Assembly: GCA_045807125.1 (NCBI GenBank)
Contig: JBJMHZ010000013.1
Location: forward strand, 1 to 64,000
DNA length: 64,000 nucleotides
Direction: 5' to 3'
DNA from: JBJMHZ01 sp045807125
Lineage (GTDB): Bacteria > Actinomycetota > Actinomycetes > JAWWOL01
In this document: one piece after another, positions 27,526 to 36,381 of the stretch
Layout: each line of letters starts with the position of its first letter
How positions within the stretch are numbered: the stretch's first letter is position 1
Notes under the pieces: model-generated
Database searches by the model: none
Seen by the model: the letters and a program-made list of their open reading frames with translations, nothing else
What the model was told of the DNA's origin: nothing
Position numbers and translations under genes: made by a program

Positions 27526-28401
27526 GTGAGCGAACTCGGTGGTGGCGACGAGCCTTCGAGCCTCCCCGAGCTGCGCCGGCCGGTGATGATCGCCGCGTTC
27601 GAGGGGTGGAACGACGCGGGCGACGCCGCCTCCGGCGCGATCGAGCACCTCGAGCAGGCGTGGGAGGCCAGCCCGTTCGCGGCGATCGACCCCGAGGACT
27701 ACTACGACTTCCAGGTCAACCGGCCGGGCGTCTCGATCGACGAGGACGGCGTGAGCCGGCGCATCGAGTGGCCGACGACCCGCTTCTCGATCGTCCTGCT
27801 GCCCGGCTCCGACCGCGACGCCGTGCTGGTCCGCGGCCTCGAGCCGAACATGCGCTGGCGCGGCTTCTGCGACGAGATCATCGGCATCGCGCGCGAGCTG
27901 GGCGTCGAGTTCGTCGTCACGCTTGGCGCGCTGCTCTCCGACTCGCCGCACACCAGGCCGGTGCCGGTGAGCGGCACCGCCACCGACCCGGAGACCGCGC
28001 GCCTGCTCGGCGTCGAGCACTCCCGCTACGAGGGCCCCACCGGCATCGTCGGCGTCCTGCAGGACGCGTGCGGCCGGGCCGGCTGGCCGGCGGTGTCGTT
28101 CTGGGCGGCCGTGCCGCACTACGTCGCGCAGCCGCCGTGCCCGAAGGCGACCCTCGCGCTGCTGCGCCGCATCGAGGACCTGCTCGACGTCTCGGTGCCG
28201 ATCGGTGACCTGCAGGAGCAGTCCAGGGCCTGGGAGCGCGGCGTCGACGAGCTCGCCCGCGACGACGCCGAGGTCGCCGAGTACGTCCGCACGCTCGAGC
28301 AGCGCGAGGCCGAGACCGAGCTGCCGGAGGCCAGCGGCGAGGCCATCGCCCGCGAGTTCGAGCGCTACCTGCGCCGGCGCGGCAGGGGCGGCGACGGCTG
28401 A
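27526..28401 (+). CDS. PAC2-family protein
   Basis: A 291-residue protein starting at GTG 27526 after GAGGGAGG. It shows the PAC2 family features: MIAAFEGWNDAGDAASGAIE at the N-terminus and the GALLSDSPHTRPVPVSGTA segment. Relatives assist proteasome assembly in eukaryotes. In actinobacteria PAC2 proteins occur near the mshC cluster or the proteasome, but no function is proven. The 3' end overlaps the convergent membrane-protein gene by 37 bases. Confidence 0.9.
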   Translation: MSELGGGDEPSSLPELRRPVMIAAFEGWNDAGDAASGAIEHLEQAWEASPFAAIDPEDYYDFQVNRPGVSIDEDGVSRRIEWPTTRFSIVLLPGSDRDAVLVRGLEPNMRWRGFCDEIIGIARELGVEFVVTLGALLSDSPHTRPVPVSGTATDPETARLLGVEHSRYEGPTGIVGVLQDACGRAGWPAVSFWAAVPHYVAQPPCPKATLALLRRIEDLLDVSVPIGDLQEQSRAWERGVDELARDDAEVAEYVRTLEQREAETELPEASGEAIAREFERYLRRRGRGGDG

Positions 28402-28832
28402 CCGGCGGTACGGGTCCGGGCGAGCCACCACCAGCCGCCGCACGCCAGCGCGCACAGCGCGGTCACGGCCATGAGCGACAGGTACGCCGTCGTCCGCTGG
28501 TGCGGCAGCGCGCGCAGCTCGGCCTCCGGGCCGTCGGCCTGGTAGGCGACCCCGGCGATCGACCCGGGCGGCAGGTCGTCGACGTCGTTGGCCGCGAGCC
28601 AGAGCACCCGCCGGTGGCTGTGCAGGTCGTACCAGACGATGCCAGGGCCGCGGGCGTCGTCCAGCGGGTGCGCGGCGACCGCTCCGACCGCGTACGGCCA
28701 GCCCTCGACGACCGCGGCGCGGTGCGCGGCCGACCGGGCGCCGAGCGCGCACGCGACGGCGGCGGCGAGCGAGAGCAGCGCGAGCGCCCCCGCGAGCGAC
28801 GGGAGCAGGCGCCGGAGCGGCGGCCGCTGCAC
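28365..28832 (-). CDS. Two-helix membrane protein downstream of mshC
   Basis: The GTG at 28832 overlaps the end of mshC (its stop is 28835-28837, so the genes are two bases apart), which supports co-translation. The 155-residue product has an N-terminal membrane helix (LPSLAGALALLSLAAAVACA), an extracellular segment of about 80 residues with conserved-looking WYDLHSHRRVLW, and a C-terminal helix (LMAVTALCALACGGWWWL). This is the layout of actinomycete DUF3592-like membrane proteins, but I cannot name the family. The longer minus-strand frame starting near 30053 is only a shadow of mshC. Confidence 0.7.
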   Translation of the reverse strand: MQRPPLRRLLPSLAGALALLSLAAAVACALGARSAAHRAAVVEGWPYAVGAVAAHPLDDARGPGIVWYDLHSHRRVLWLAANDVDDLPPGSIAGVAYQADGPEAELRALPHQRTTAYLSLMAVTALCALACGGWWWLARTRTAGQPSPPLPRRRR

Positions 28833-28834
28833 CG

Positions 28835-30061
28835 CTAGGGCCGGACGCCGAGCAGCGCGTCGGCGACGTCGCGCACGAGAGCCGGCGCGCCCGCGTCCGC
28901 GCCGTGGCCGGCGAGGGCGTCGCCGGCCCATCGGTCGATCACCCCGAGCGCGCCGGGCGCGTCCAGGTCGTCGGCGAGCCGCCGGCGCACCCCGTCGAGC
29001 ACGCCGTCGGCCGGGGGGCCGACCGGCCGGTTCAGCGCCTCGCGCCACCGGGCCAGCCGGGCCAGCGCGCGGTGCAGGTCGTCGACCCCGTACTGCCAGT
29101 CGGAGCGGTAGTGGTGCGCGAGCAGGGCCAGCCGGATGCCCGCCGGGTCGACGCCGCGCTCGCGCAGCCGGGAGACGAGGACGAGGTTGCCGCGCGACTT
29201 CGACATCTTCGAGCCCTCGTAGCCGACCATGCCCGTGTGGACGAACGCCCGCGCGAACGGCCACGCGCCGGTCAGCACCGACGCCGCGGCCGCGCCCATC
29301 TCGTGGTGCGGGAACGCGAGATCGGACCCGCCGCCCTGCACGTCGATGGTCGGGCCGAGCAGGTCGAGGGCGATCGCCGTGCACTCGACGTGCCAGCCGG
29401 GCCGCCCCCTGCCGAGCGGCGAGTCCCAGGAGGGCTCGCCGGGCCGGGCGCCCTGCCAGAGCAGCGAGTCGAGCGGGTCCTTCTTCCCGGCGCGCTGCGG
29501 GTCGCCGCCGCGCTCGGCCGACAGGCGGAGCATCGTGTCGACGTCGAGCCCGGCCACCGAGCCGAACCGCGGCGCGGCCGCCACCGGGAAGTAGAGATCG
29601 CCGTCCAGCTCGTACGCGGCCCCCTTGTCGCGCAGCTCGGCGACGGCGTCGGCGATGCCGTGCACGGCCTCGACCGCGCCGACGTAGTACGTGGGCGGCA
29701 GCACCCGCAGCGCGGCCATGTCGGTGCGGAACAGGGCGATCTCGCGATCGGCCAGCGATCGCCAGTCCTCGCCGGTCTTCGCGGCCCGCTCCAGCAGCGG
29801 GTCGTCGACGTCGGTGACGTTCTGGACGTAGCAGACCTCGTGACCGGCGTCGCGCCAGGCGCGGGCGAGCAGGTCGAAGGCGACGTAGGTGGCGGCGTGA
29901 CCGAGGTGGGTGGCGTCGTACGGGGTGATGCCGCAGACGTACATCCGCGCGACCGGACCGGGTGCGACCGGCCGCAGCTCCCTGGTGGCGGTGTCCCAGA
30001 CCCGAAGCGGCGGGCCGCTGCCCGGCAGGCTCGGGACGGAGGGAGCAGACCACGAGTCCAT
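28835..30061 (-). CDS. mshC: MshC, cysteine:GlcN-inositol ligase of mycothiol synthesis
   Basis: A 408-residue class I tRNA-synthetase-like ligase. HIGH-type ATP motif THLGHA (within YDATHLGHAATYV), KMSKS motif in GSKMSKSRGN, and zinc ligands in CGITPYD, WHVECTAIAL and HHEMG. It joins cysteine to glucosaminyl-inositol, the fourth step of mycothiol biosynthesis. Length is about that of MshC rather than cysteinyl-tRNA synthetase (about 460), and the neighbourhood (SCO1664-type, DUF3090, histidine phosphatase) is the one conserved with mshC. Confidence 0.95.
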   Translation of the reverse strand: MDSWSAPSVPSLPGSGPPLRVWDTATRELRPVAPGPVARMYVCGITPYDATHLGHAATYVAFDLLARAWRDAGHEVCYVQNVTDVDDPLLERAAKTGEDWRSLADREIALFRTDMAALRVLPPTYYVGAVEAVHGIADAVAELRDKGAAYELDGDLYFPVAAAPRFGSVAGLDVDTMLRLSAERGGDPQRAGKKDPLDSLLWQGARPGEPSWDSPLGRGRPGWHVECTAIALDLLGPTIDVQGGGSDLAFPHHEMGAAAASVLTGAWPFARAFVHTGMVGYEGSKMSKSRGNLVLVSRLRERGVDPAGIRLALLAHHYRSDWQYGVDDLHRALARLARWREALNRPVGPPADGVLDGVRRRLADDLDAPGALGVIDRWAGDALAGHGADAGAPALVRDVADALLGVRP

Positions 30062-30121
30062 GCAGACGACCCTACTTGACCACCCGGCCGCTCGCGGGGC
30101 GTCGGTGGAAGGTCCGCACGG

Positions 30122-30889
30122 TCAGAACGGCGGCCAGGGGATCGCCGGCCAGTCCTCGTTCGGCAGCGGGTGGACGCCGGTCGACAGCAGCCGCCGCACC
30201 CGCGCCCTGGTGGCCTTGACCTCGCGCACGGCGAGCAGCTCGCGCAGCCGGCCGCCGAGCCCGTCGCGCAGGTCGCCGCGCAGCTCGGCGTCGAGCCGGT
30301 GGAGCACGTCGACGGCCTCGTCCGGCAGCGGCTGGCCGCGCCAGCGCCAGAGCAGCGTGCGCAGCTTGTCCTCGACGGCGAACGAGACGCCGTGATCGAC
30401 GCCGTGCACGTGGCCGTCGTCGGTGGGCAGCAGGTGGCCGCCCTTGCGGTCGGCGTTGTTGATCACCGCGTCGAAGACCGCCATCCGGCGCAGCGCCGGG
30501 TGGTCGCTGCGGGCCAGCGCCGGCAGGTCGACCTTCTCGTCGACGTCGATCCAGAGCTGGCACATGCCCCGCCCGAGCGGGCCGTCGCGCAGGACGGTCG
30601 GCGGCACCACGGCCCAGCCGGTGGCCGCGCTCACCTCGTACGCCGCCACCTCCCGGTAGGCGAGGGTGCCGTCCGGGAAGTCCCAGAGCGGGCGCTCCCC
30701 CGCGATCGGCTTGTAGACGCACGCGGCCTCGACGCCGTCGGCGCGCACCGCGCAGTACAGCGTCGCGTTCGACGCGTCGACGAGGCGGCCCTCGATCACC
30801 AGCTCGCCGCGGCGGAGCAGCTCGAGCACGTCCTCGAGATCGAGACGGGGGGCGTCCTCGTCGTCGCGGTCGGGCCCGGCGGAGCTCAT
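30122..30889 (-). CDS. SCO1664-family protein
   Basis: A 255-residue protein; the ATG at 30889 fits the family N-terminus MSSAGPDRDDEDAPRLDLED, while the open frame reaches 30934. It has a phosphoinositide-kinase-like fold: the VYKPIAGERPLWDFPDG segment carries the ATP-binding lysine, VINNADRKGGHLL corresponds to the catalytic loop and HGVDHGVSF to the metal-binding motif. The family always accompanies DUF3090 and mshC genes in actinobacteria; its substrate is unknown. Confidence 0.9.
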   Translation of the reverse strand: MSSAGPDRDDEDAPRLDLEDVLELLRRGELVIEGRLVDASNATLYCAVRADGVEAACVYKPIAGERPLWDFPDGTLAYREVAAYEVSAATGWAVVPPTVLRDGPLGRGMCQLWIDVDEKVDLPALARSDHPALRRMAVFDAVINNADRKGGHLLPTDDGHVHGVDHGVSFAVEDKLRTLLWRWRGQPLPDEAVDVLHRLDAELRGDLRDGLGGRLRELLAVREVKATRARVRRLLSTGVHPLPNEDWPAIPWPPF

Positions 30890-30899
30890 GACACCAGTG

Positions 30900-31451
30900 T
30901 CAGTGCCGGTGGCCGTTTTGGCGCGGGCAGACATGACCCTCGGGGTCGAGCGGCAGCCCGCAGAACGGGCACGGGGGCCGTCCGGCGGCCACGACGCGCA
31001 GCGCCCGCTTCACGAACGCGCGCGCGTACGCCGGGGTCAAGTGCACCCGCAGGACGTCCGGGCCGTTCTCGTCCTCGTCGGAGAGCGGCTCGGCGTCGTC
31101 CTCCTCCTCCGTCACGGCTCGCGCCTCGACGATCACCCGCTCGCTGTCGGAGTCCCAGGCGAGCGCCAGCGTGCCGACCCGGAACTCCTCGAGGATCGGC
31201 TGGTCGAGCGGCGCCACGTCGTCGACGCCGGGCGCGGGCGTGGCCGGCACGTCGCCACCGCGGCGGCGCACCTCGTCGAGCAGCTCGCCCAGCCGCTCGG
31301 CGAGCACGGAGACCTGGACCTTCTCCAGCGCGACGCTGATCACCTGGCCGCCGGCGGTGGCCTGAAGGAAGAACGTCCGCTGCCCAGGCTGTCCGACGGT
31401 GCCCGCGACGAACCGGTCGGGCGGGTCGAACTCGTGTATCTGTCGCGGCAC
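30900..31451 (-). CDS. DUF3090 family protein
   Basis: A 183-residue protein that begins MPRQIHEFDPPDRFVAGTVG, the family signature, and ends in a possible zinc ribbon (CPFCGLPLDPEGHVC). A run of Asp/Glu residues sits in the middle. Function unknown; the gene is fixed between the histidine phosphatase and SCO1664-type genes in mycothiol-producing actinobacteria. It is 10 bases upstream of the SCO1664-type start, so probably one operon. Confidence 0.9.
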   Translation of the reverse strand: MPRQIHEFDPPDRFVAGTVGQPGQRTFFLQATAGGQVISVALEKVQVSVLAERLGELLDEVRRRGGDVPATPAPGVDDVAPLDQPILEEFRVGTLALAWDSDSERVIVEARAVTEEEDDAEPLSDEDENGPDVLRVHLTPAYARAFVKRALRVVAAGRPPCPFCGLPLDPEGHVCPRQNGHRH

Positions 31452-31460
31452 GCGCCCACC

Positions 31461-32186
31461 CTATCCGGGGCCACCAGCGCCGCCGCCGACCACCGCGTCC
31501 GATGCCGAGGCGGCTGCCGGGGCGGTTGCCGAGCGGCGCCGGCGCGGGCGCCGCTTCGGCGGGAGCAGGTCGTCGACGCGGCCCCCCACGTCGTTGAGGC
31601 GGGCGACGAACGGCCGGAGCGCGGTGTACCTGATCACGGTGAGCGCGCACGGGTCGACCTGGATCCGCTGGAACAGATCGAGGTGCAGCCCGAGCGCGTC
31701 GGCGACGATCGCCTTGATGACGTCGCCGTGGCTGCACACCAGGTACGTGGCCTCGTCGCCGAGCCGCGCGTTCCAGTCGCGCACCGCTTCGACCGCCCGG
31801 GCCTGCGTCGTGCGCAGCGCCTCGCCGTCCTGGCCGGGGAAGACGGCGGCGCTCGGATGCACCTGCACGACGCGCCAGAGCGGGTCCTTCGCGAGCTTCT
31901 TCAGCTCCATGCCGGTCCAGTCGCCGTAGTGGCACTCCCCCACCCGGTCGTCGGCCTCGAGCGGCGTGCCGTCACGACCATCGGCCAGCGCATCGGCGGT
32001 CTCGCGGCAGCGCTGCAGCGGGCTGGTCACGATCGTCGCGAGCGGCACCGGGCGCAGCCGCTCGGCGAGCGCGGCCGCCTGCTCGCGCCCAGCGTCGTCG
32101 AGCCCGACGCCCTCCGACCATCCGGCCAGCACGCCGGAGGAGTTGGCCGTCGTCCGGCCGTGACGTACGAGCAGCACGGTGGTCAC
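31461..32186 (-). CDS. Histidine phosphatase (MSMEG_4193-type)
   Basis: A 241-residue protein with the RHG motif in LLVRHGRTTANSSG, the phosphate-binding Arg and Glu further on (GECHYGDWTG), and the second catalytic His in CSHGDVIK. The C-terminus is Arg-rich and then low-complexity. It belongs to the branch of phosphoglycerate-mutase-like phosphatases conserved in the mshC region; substrate unknown. Ten bases separate it from DUF3090. Confidence 0.9.
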   Translation of the reverse strand: MTTVLLVRHGRTTANSSGVLAGWSEGVGLDDAGREQAAALAERLRPVPLATIVTSPLQRCRETADALADGRDGTPLEADDRVGECHYGDWTGMELKKLAKDPLWRVVQVHPSAAVFPGQDGEALRTTQARAVEAVRDWNARLGDEATYLVCSHGDVIKAIVADALGLHLDLFQRIQVDPCALTVIRYTALRPFVARLNDVGGRVDDLLPPKRRPRRRRSATAPAAASASDAVVGGGAGGPG

Positions 32187-32195
32187 CGGGCGAGC

Positions 32196-33031
<836 letters not shown>

Positions 33032-33035
<4 letters not shown>

Positions 33036-34081
33036 GACGCGAGGCCCGCTGCGTCGAGCGCCTCGGAGATGATCCGTAGCGTGGCGATGCGGTCCTCCAG
33101 GGTGGGCGCGTAGGTGGCGACGGTCAGCGTGGTGACGCCGGCCTCGGCGTACGCATGCAGCCGGTCGGTGATCCGCTCCTTGGGGCCGATCAGCGCCGTC
33201 TCGTCGATGAACGACGCCGGGACCGCGGCGGCCGCGCCCGCGTAGTCCCTGCGCAGGTAGCGGTCCTGGATCTCGGCGGCCTCGCGCCCGTAGCCCATCC
33301 GCACCGCGAGCGCGTTGTAGAAGTTCTGCTCGCGGCTGCCCATGCCGCCGACGTAGAGCGCCGCGTGCGCCCGCACCGGCTCCGCGCACGCCTCGAGGTC
33401 GTCACCGACCACGACGGGGACCGTCGCCGCGACGTCGAACCCCTCGCGGCCGCGCCCGGCGCGCGCGAGGCCCTTGTCGAGCCGCCCGAGCAGCTCGCCC
33501 GCGTGCTCGGGCGAGAAGAAGATGGCGAGCCAGCCGTCGGCGATCTCGCCGGCGAGCTCGACGTTGCGCGGGCCGACCGCCGCCAGGTAGACGGGGATGC
33601 GCTCCCTGACGGGGTGGACGGTGAGCGCCAGTGCCTTGCCGGGGCCGTCGGGCAGCGGCAGCCGGTAGTGCTGCCCCTCGTAGGCGACCCGCTTGCGGGA
33701 CAGCGCCAGGCGCACGATGTCGACGTACTCCCTGGTGCGCGCGAGCGGCGCGTCGAAGCGCACGCCGTGCCAGCCCTCCGACACCTGCGGGCCGGAGACG
33801 CCCAGCCCGAGCCGGAACCGGCCGGCCGAGAGCGCGTCGAGCGTCGCAGCGGTCATCGCCGTCATCGCCGGCGAGCGGGCCGGGATCTGGAGGACCGCCG
33901 AGCCGACGTCGATGCGCTCGGTCTGCGCGGCGACCCAGGCGAGCACCGTGGCGGCGTCGGATCCGTACGCCTCGGCCGCCCAGGCGACGGCGTAGCCGAG
34001 CCGGTCGGCCTCACGGGCGAGGACCAGGTTGTCGGCGTCGTTGCCGGCCCCCCAGTAGCCCAGGTTGAGACCCAGCCGCAT
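33032..34081 (-). CDS. Luciferase-like F420-dependent oxidoreductase
   Basis: A 349-residue protein from ATG 34081 behind AAGGGCGG; the frame extends 79 codons further upstream without support. It has the TIM-barrel luciferase-like fold with the conserved start MRLGLNLGYWG, GSAVLQIPARSPAMTAM and GRFRLGLGVSGPQVSEGWHG, which match the actinobacterial LLM class F420-dependent group. Substrate unknown. The 4-base overlap with uppP links them, and the start is 86 bases from the divergent aldo/keto reductase. Confidence 0.88.
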
Positions 34082-34166
34082 CGCGCCGCCCTTCGATCGG
34101 TTCGGGGCCGAGCGTATCGGTGCGCTGCCGCCGATCCCGCAGGCGCACCGGCTAGCGTTGGCGGCC

Positions 34167-35144
34167 ATGGAGCACCGTCGTCTCGGCCGCAGCGGCCTCG
34201 TCGTATCGCGCCTCGCCCTCGGCACGATGACGTGGGGGCGCGACACCGACGAGGTGGAGGCCGCGGGCCAGCTCGCCGCGTACCGCGACGCCGGCGGGAC
34301 GCTGGTCGACACGGCCAACCGCTACTCCGGCGGCGAGTCCGAGCGGATCCTCGGGCGCCTGCTGGCCGACGGCGGCCGCGACCAGCTGGTGATCGCCACC
34401 AAGGCGGTGGGCACCATGGGCCCTGGGCCGCTCGACGGCGGCGCGTCGCGCCGGCACCTGCTGGCGGCGCTCGACGCGTCGCTCGACCGGCTGGGGACGC
34501 CGTACGTCGACCTTTGGCAGCTGCACGCGTGGGACCCGCGCACGCCGCTGGAGGAGACGCTGGCCGCGCTCGACACCGCGGTCGCAAGCGGCCGCGCGCG
34601 CTACGCGGGAGTGTCGAACTACAGCGGCTGGCAGACCGCGCGGGCCGCCACCTGGCAGCTCGCGTGGCCGGGACGGGCGCCCATCGTCTCGACGCAGGTC
34701 GAGCTCTCGCTGCTCGAGCGCGGCGTGGAGCGCGAGGTGCTGCCGGCCTGCCAGGAGCTCGGCATCGGCGTGCTGCCGTGGTCGCCGCTCGGCCGGGGCG
34801 TGCTGACCGGCAAGTACCGGGGCGGCACGCCGGCCGACTCGCGGGCGGCCTCCGAGGACTACCGCCGGTTCGTCGGGCCCTACCTCAACGCCAGGGCCGA
34901 CCGGATCGTCGACGCGGTGCTGACCGCCGCCGACGGGCTCGGGGTCTCGCCGGTCGCGGTGGCGCTGTGCTGGGTGCGCGACCGGCCGGGCGTGGTCGCG
35001 CCGGTCGTCGGGGCCCGCACGGTGGCGCAGCTCGCGGCCGCGCTCGACGCCGAGGAGGTCATCCTGCCGGCCGAGATCAGGGCCGCCCTGGACGACGTGT
35101 CGGAGCCGGCGCTCGGCTATCCCGAGCGCGGACCCGCCAGCTGA
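34167..35144 (+). CDS. Aldo/keto reductase
   Basis: A 325-residue NADPH-dependent reductase starting at ATG 34167. Catalytic residues: Asp in VDTANRY (Tyr follows in the same motif), Lys in IATKAVG and His in LWQLHAWD, making the Asp-Tyr-Lys-His set complete. The C-terminal cofactor loop is at PVVGARTVAQLA. Substrate unknown. The next gene begins 24 bases later. Confidence 0.92.
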   Translation: MEHRRLGRSGLVVSRLALGTMTWGRDTDEVEAAGQLAAYRDAGGTLVDTANRYSGGESERILGRLLADGGRDQLVIATKAVGTMGPGPLDGGASRRHLLAALDASLDRLGTPYVDLWQLHAWDPRTPLEETLAALDTAVASGRARYAGVSNYSGWQTARAATWQLAWPGRAPIVSTQVELSLLERGVEREVLPACQELGIGVLPWSPLGRGVLTGKYRGGTPADSRAASEDYRRFVGPYLNARADRIVDAVLTAADGLGVSPVAVALCWVRDRPGVVAPVVGARTVAQLAAALDAEEVILPAEIRAALDDVSEPALGYPERGPAS

Positions 35145-35168
35145 GCGCCCGGCTCCGGCGGTCGCGTC

Positions 35169-36377
35169 ATGGCGCTCACGGTCGCGCTGGCCGAGGCGCT
35201 CGCGGCGCCGCCCGGCCAGGCGCTGCTGGCGGAGCTGACGACCCGGCTGGCGGCCGGCGAGCCGGAGCTGCGGGTGGCGACCGAGCTGCGCGCGCGGCAC
35301 GAGGCGGCGCTGGTGGCCGCCGCGGCCGAGCAGGTCGAGCTGCGCGGGCGGGCGGCCGGGAAGCTCGCCGCGGCAGGCTCGCTGCTGCTCACCCGCGACG
35401 GCCTGGAGCAGGCGTCGAGCGAGCGGGTGGCGCGGTGGCGGGCCCGGCGCCTGGTGGCGTCGGTGCCGCCGGGCGCGCCGCTCGCCGACCTGTGCTGCGG
35501 AATCGGCGGCGACCTGGTGACGATCGGGCGGCAGGCGGGTCGCCCCGTCCTCGGCGTCGACCGCGACCCGGTGCACCTGCGGCTGGCCGCGCACAACGCC
35601 GCCGTGCACGGGGTGGCCGCGGAGCTGGTGGAGTCCGACGTGCGGGCCATGGCGCTGCCGCCGGACGCGGTGGCGCTCGTCGACCCGGCGCGGCGCAGCG
35701 GCGGCCGGCGCGGCGGGTACGAGCCGCCGCTGGCCTGGTGCGCCGGCCTGGCCGAGCGGGTGGGGGGCGTCGTCGTCAAGGCGGCGCCCGGGCTCGACGC
35801 CGGCGAGGTGCCGCCGGGGTGGGAGATGGAGCTCGTCGCCGACCGGCGCGAGCTGAAGGAGGCAGTGCTGTGGTCGCCGGCGCTCGCGACCGCGGCGCGC
35901 CGGGCGAGCGTGCTCCCGGCGGAGGCCAGCATCGCCGGCGACCCGGCCCGGCAGCCGGCGGTCCCCGTCCGGCCGCCGGGGCCGTACCTGCTCGACCCGA
36001 GCCCGGCGGTCACCAGGGCCGGCCTGGTCGAGCAGCTCGCGGCCGGTCTCGGCGCCTGGAAGGTGGACGACCGGGTGGCCTTCCTGTGCAGCGATGAGCC
36101 GGTGCGGACGCCGTTCGCGCGCTGCCTGCGGGTCGAGGCGTCGCTGCCGTGGCACCCGCGCCGGCTCGCGGCTGCGCTGCGCGAGCTCGACGTCGGCTCG
36201 GTCGACGTCCGCCGCCGGGGACTCGCCGGCGACGTGGACGACATCCGCCGCCGGCTGCGGCTGTCCGGCTCGCGCCGGGCGGTCGTCGCGATGACGAGGG
36301 TCGCCGACCGGCCGTGGGCGTTCGTCGCGACCGCTGTGGACGATGCGCCGTCCGGTCCGGCTGGTTCCGTATGGTGA
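35169..36377 (+). CDS. SAM-dependent methyltransferase with THUMP-like C-terminal domain
   Basis: A 402-residue protein. SAM-binding motif I is LADLCCGIGGDLV, followed by GVDRDPVHL (motif II) and VALVDPARRSGGRR, a distinctive signature of the actinobacterial class I methyltransferase family annotated THUMP-like. The N-terminal 90 residues are alpha-helical. The C-terminal third is Arg-rich (about 330-400). Probably an RNA methyltransferase by analogy, but the substrate is unknown. Five bases separate it from the helicase gene, so they are co-transcribed. Confidence 0.85.
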   Translation: MALTVALAEALAAPPGQALLAELTTRLAAGEPELRVATELRARHEAALVAAAAEQVELRGRAAGKLAAAGSLLLTRDGLEQASSERVARWRARRLVASVPPGAPLADLCCGIGGDLVTIGRQAGRPVLGVDRDPVHLRLAAHNAAVHGVAAELVESDVRAMALPPDAVALVDPARRSGGRRGGYEPPLAWCAGLAERVGGVVVKAAPGLDAGEVPPGWEMELVADRRELKEAVLWSPALATAARRASVLPAEASIAGDPARQPAVPVRPPGPYLLDPSPAVTRAGLVEQLAAGLGAWKVDDRVAFLCSDEPVRTPFARCLRVEASLPWHPRRLAAALRELDVGSVDVRRRGLAGDVDDIRRRLRLSGSRRAVVAMTRVADRPWAFVATAVDDAPSGPAGSVW

Positions 36378-36381
36378 CCGG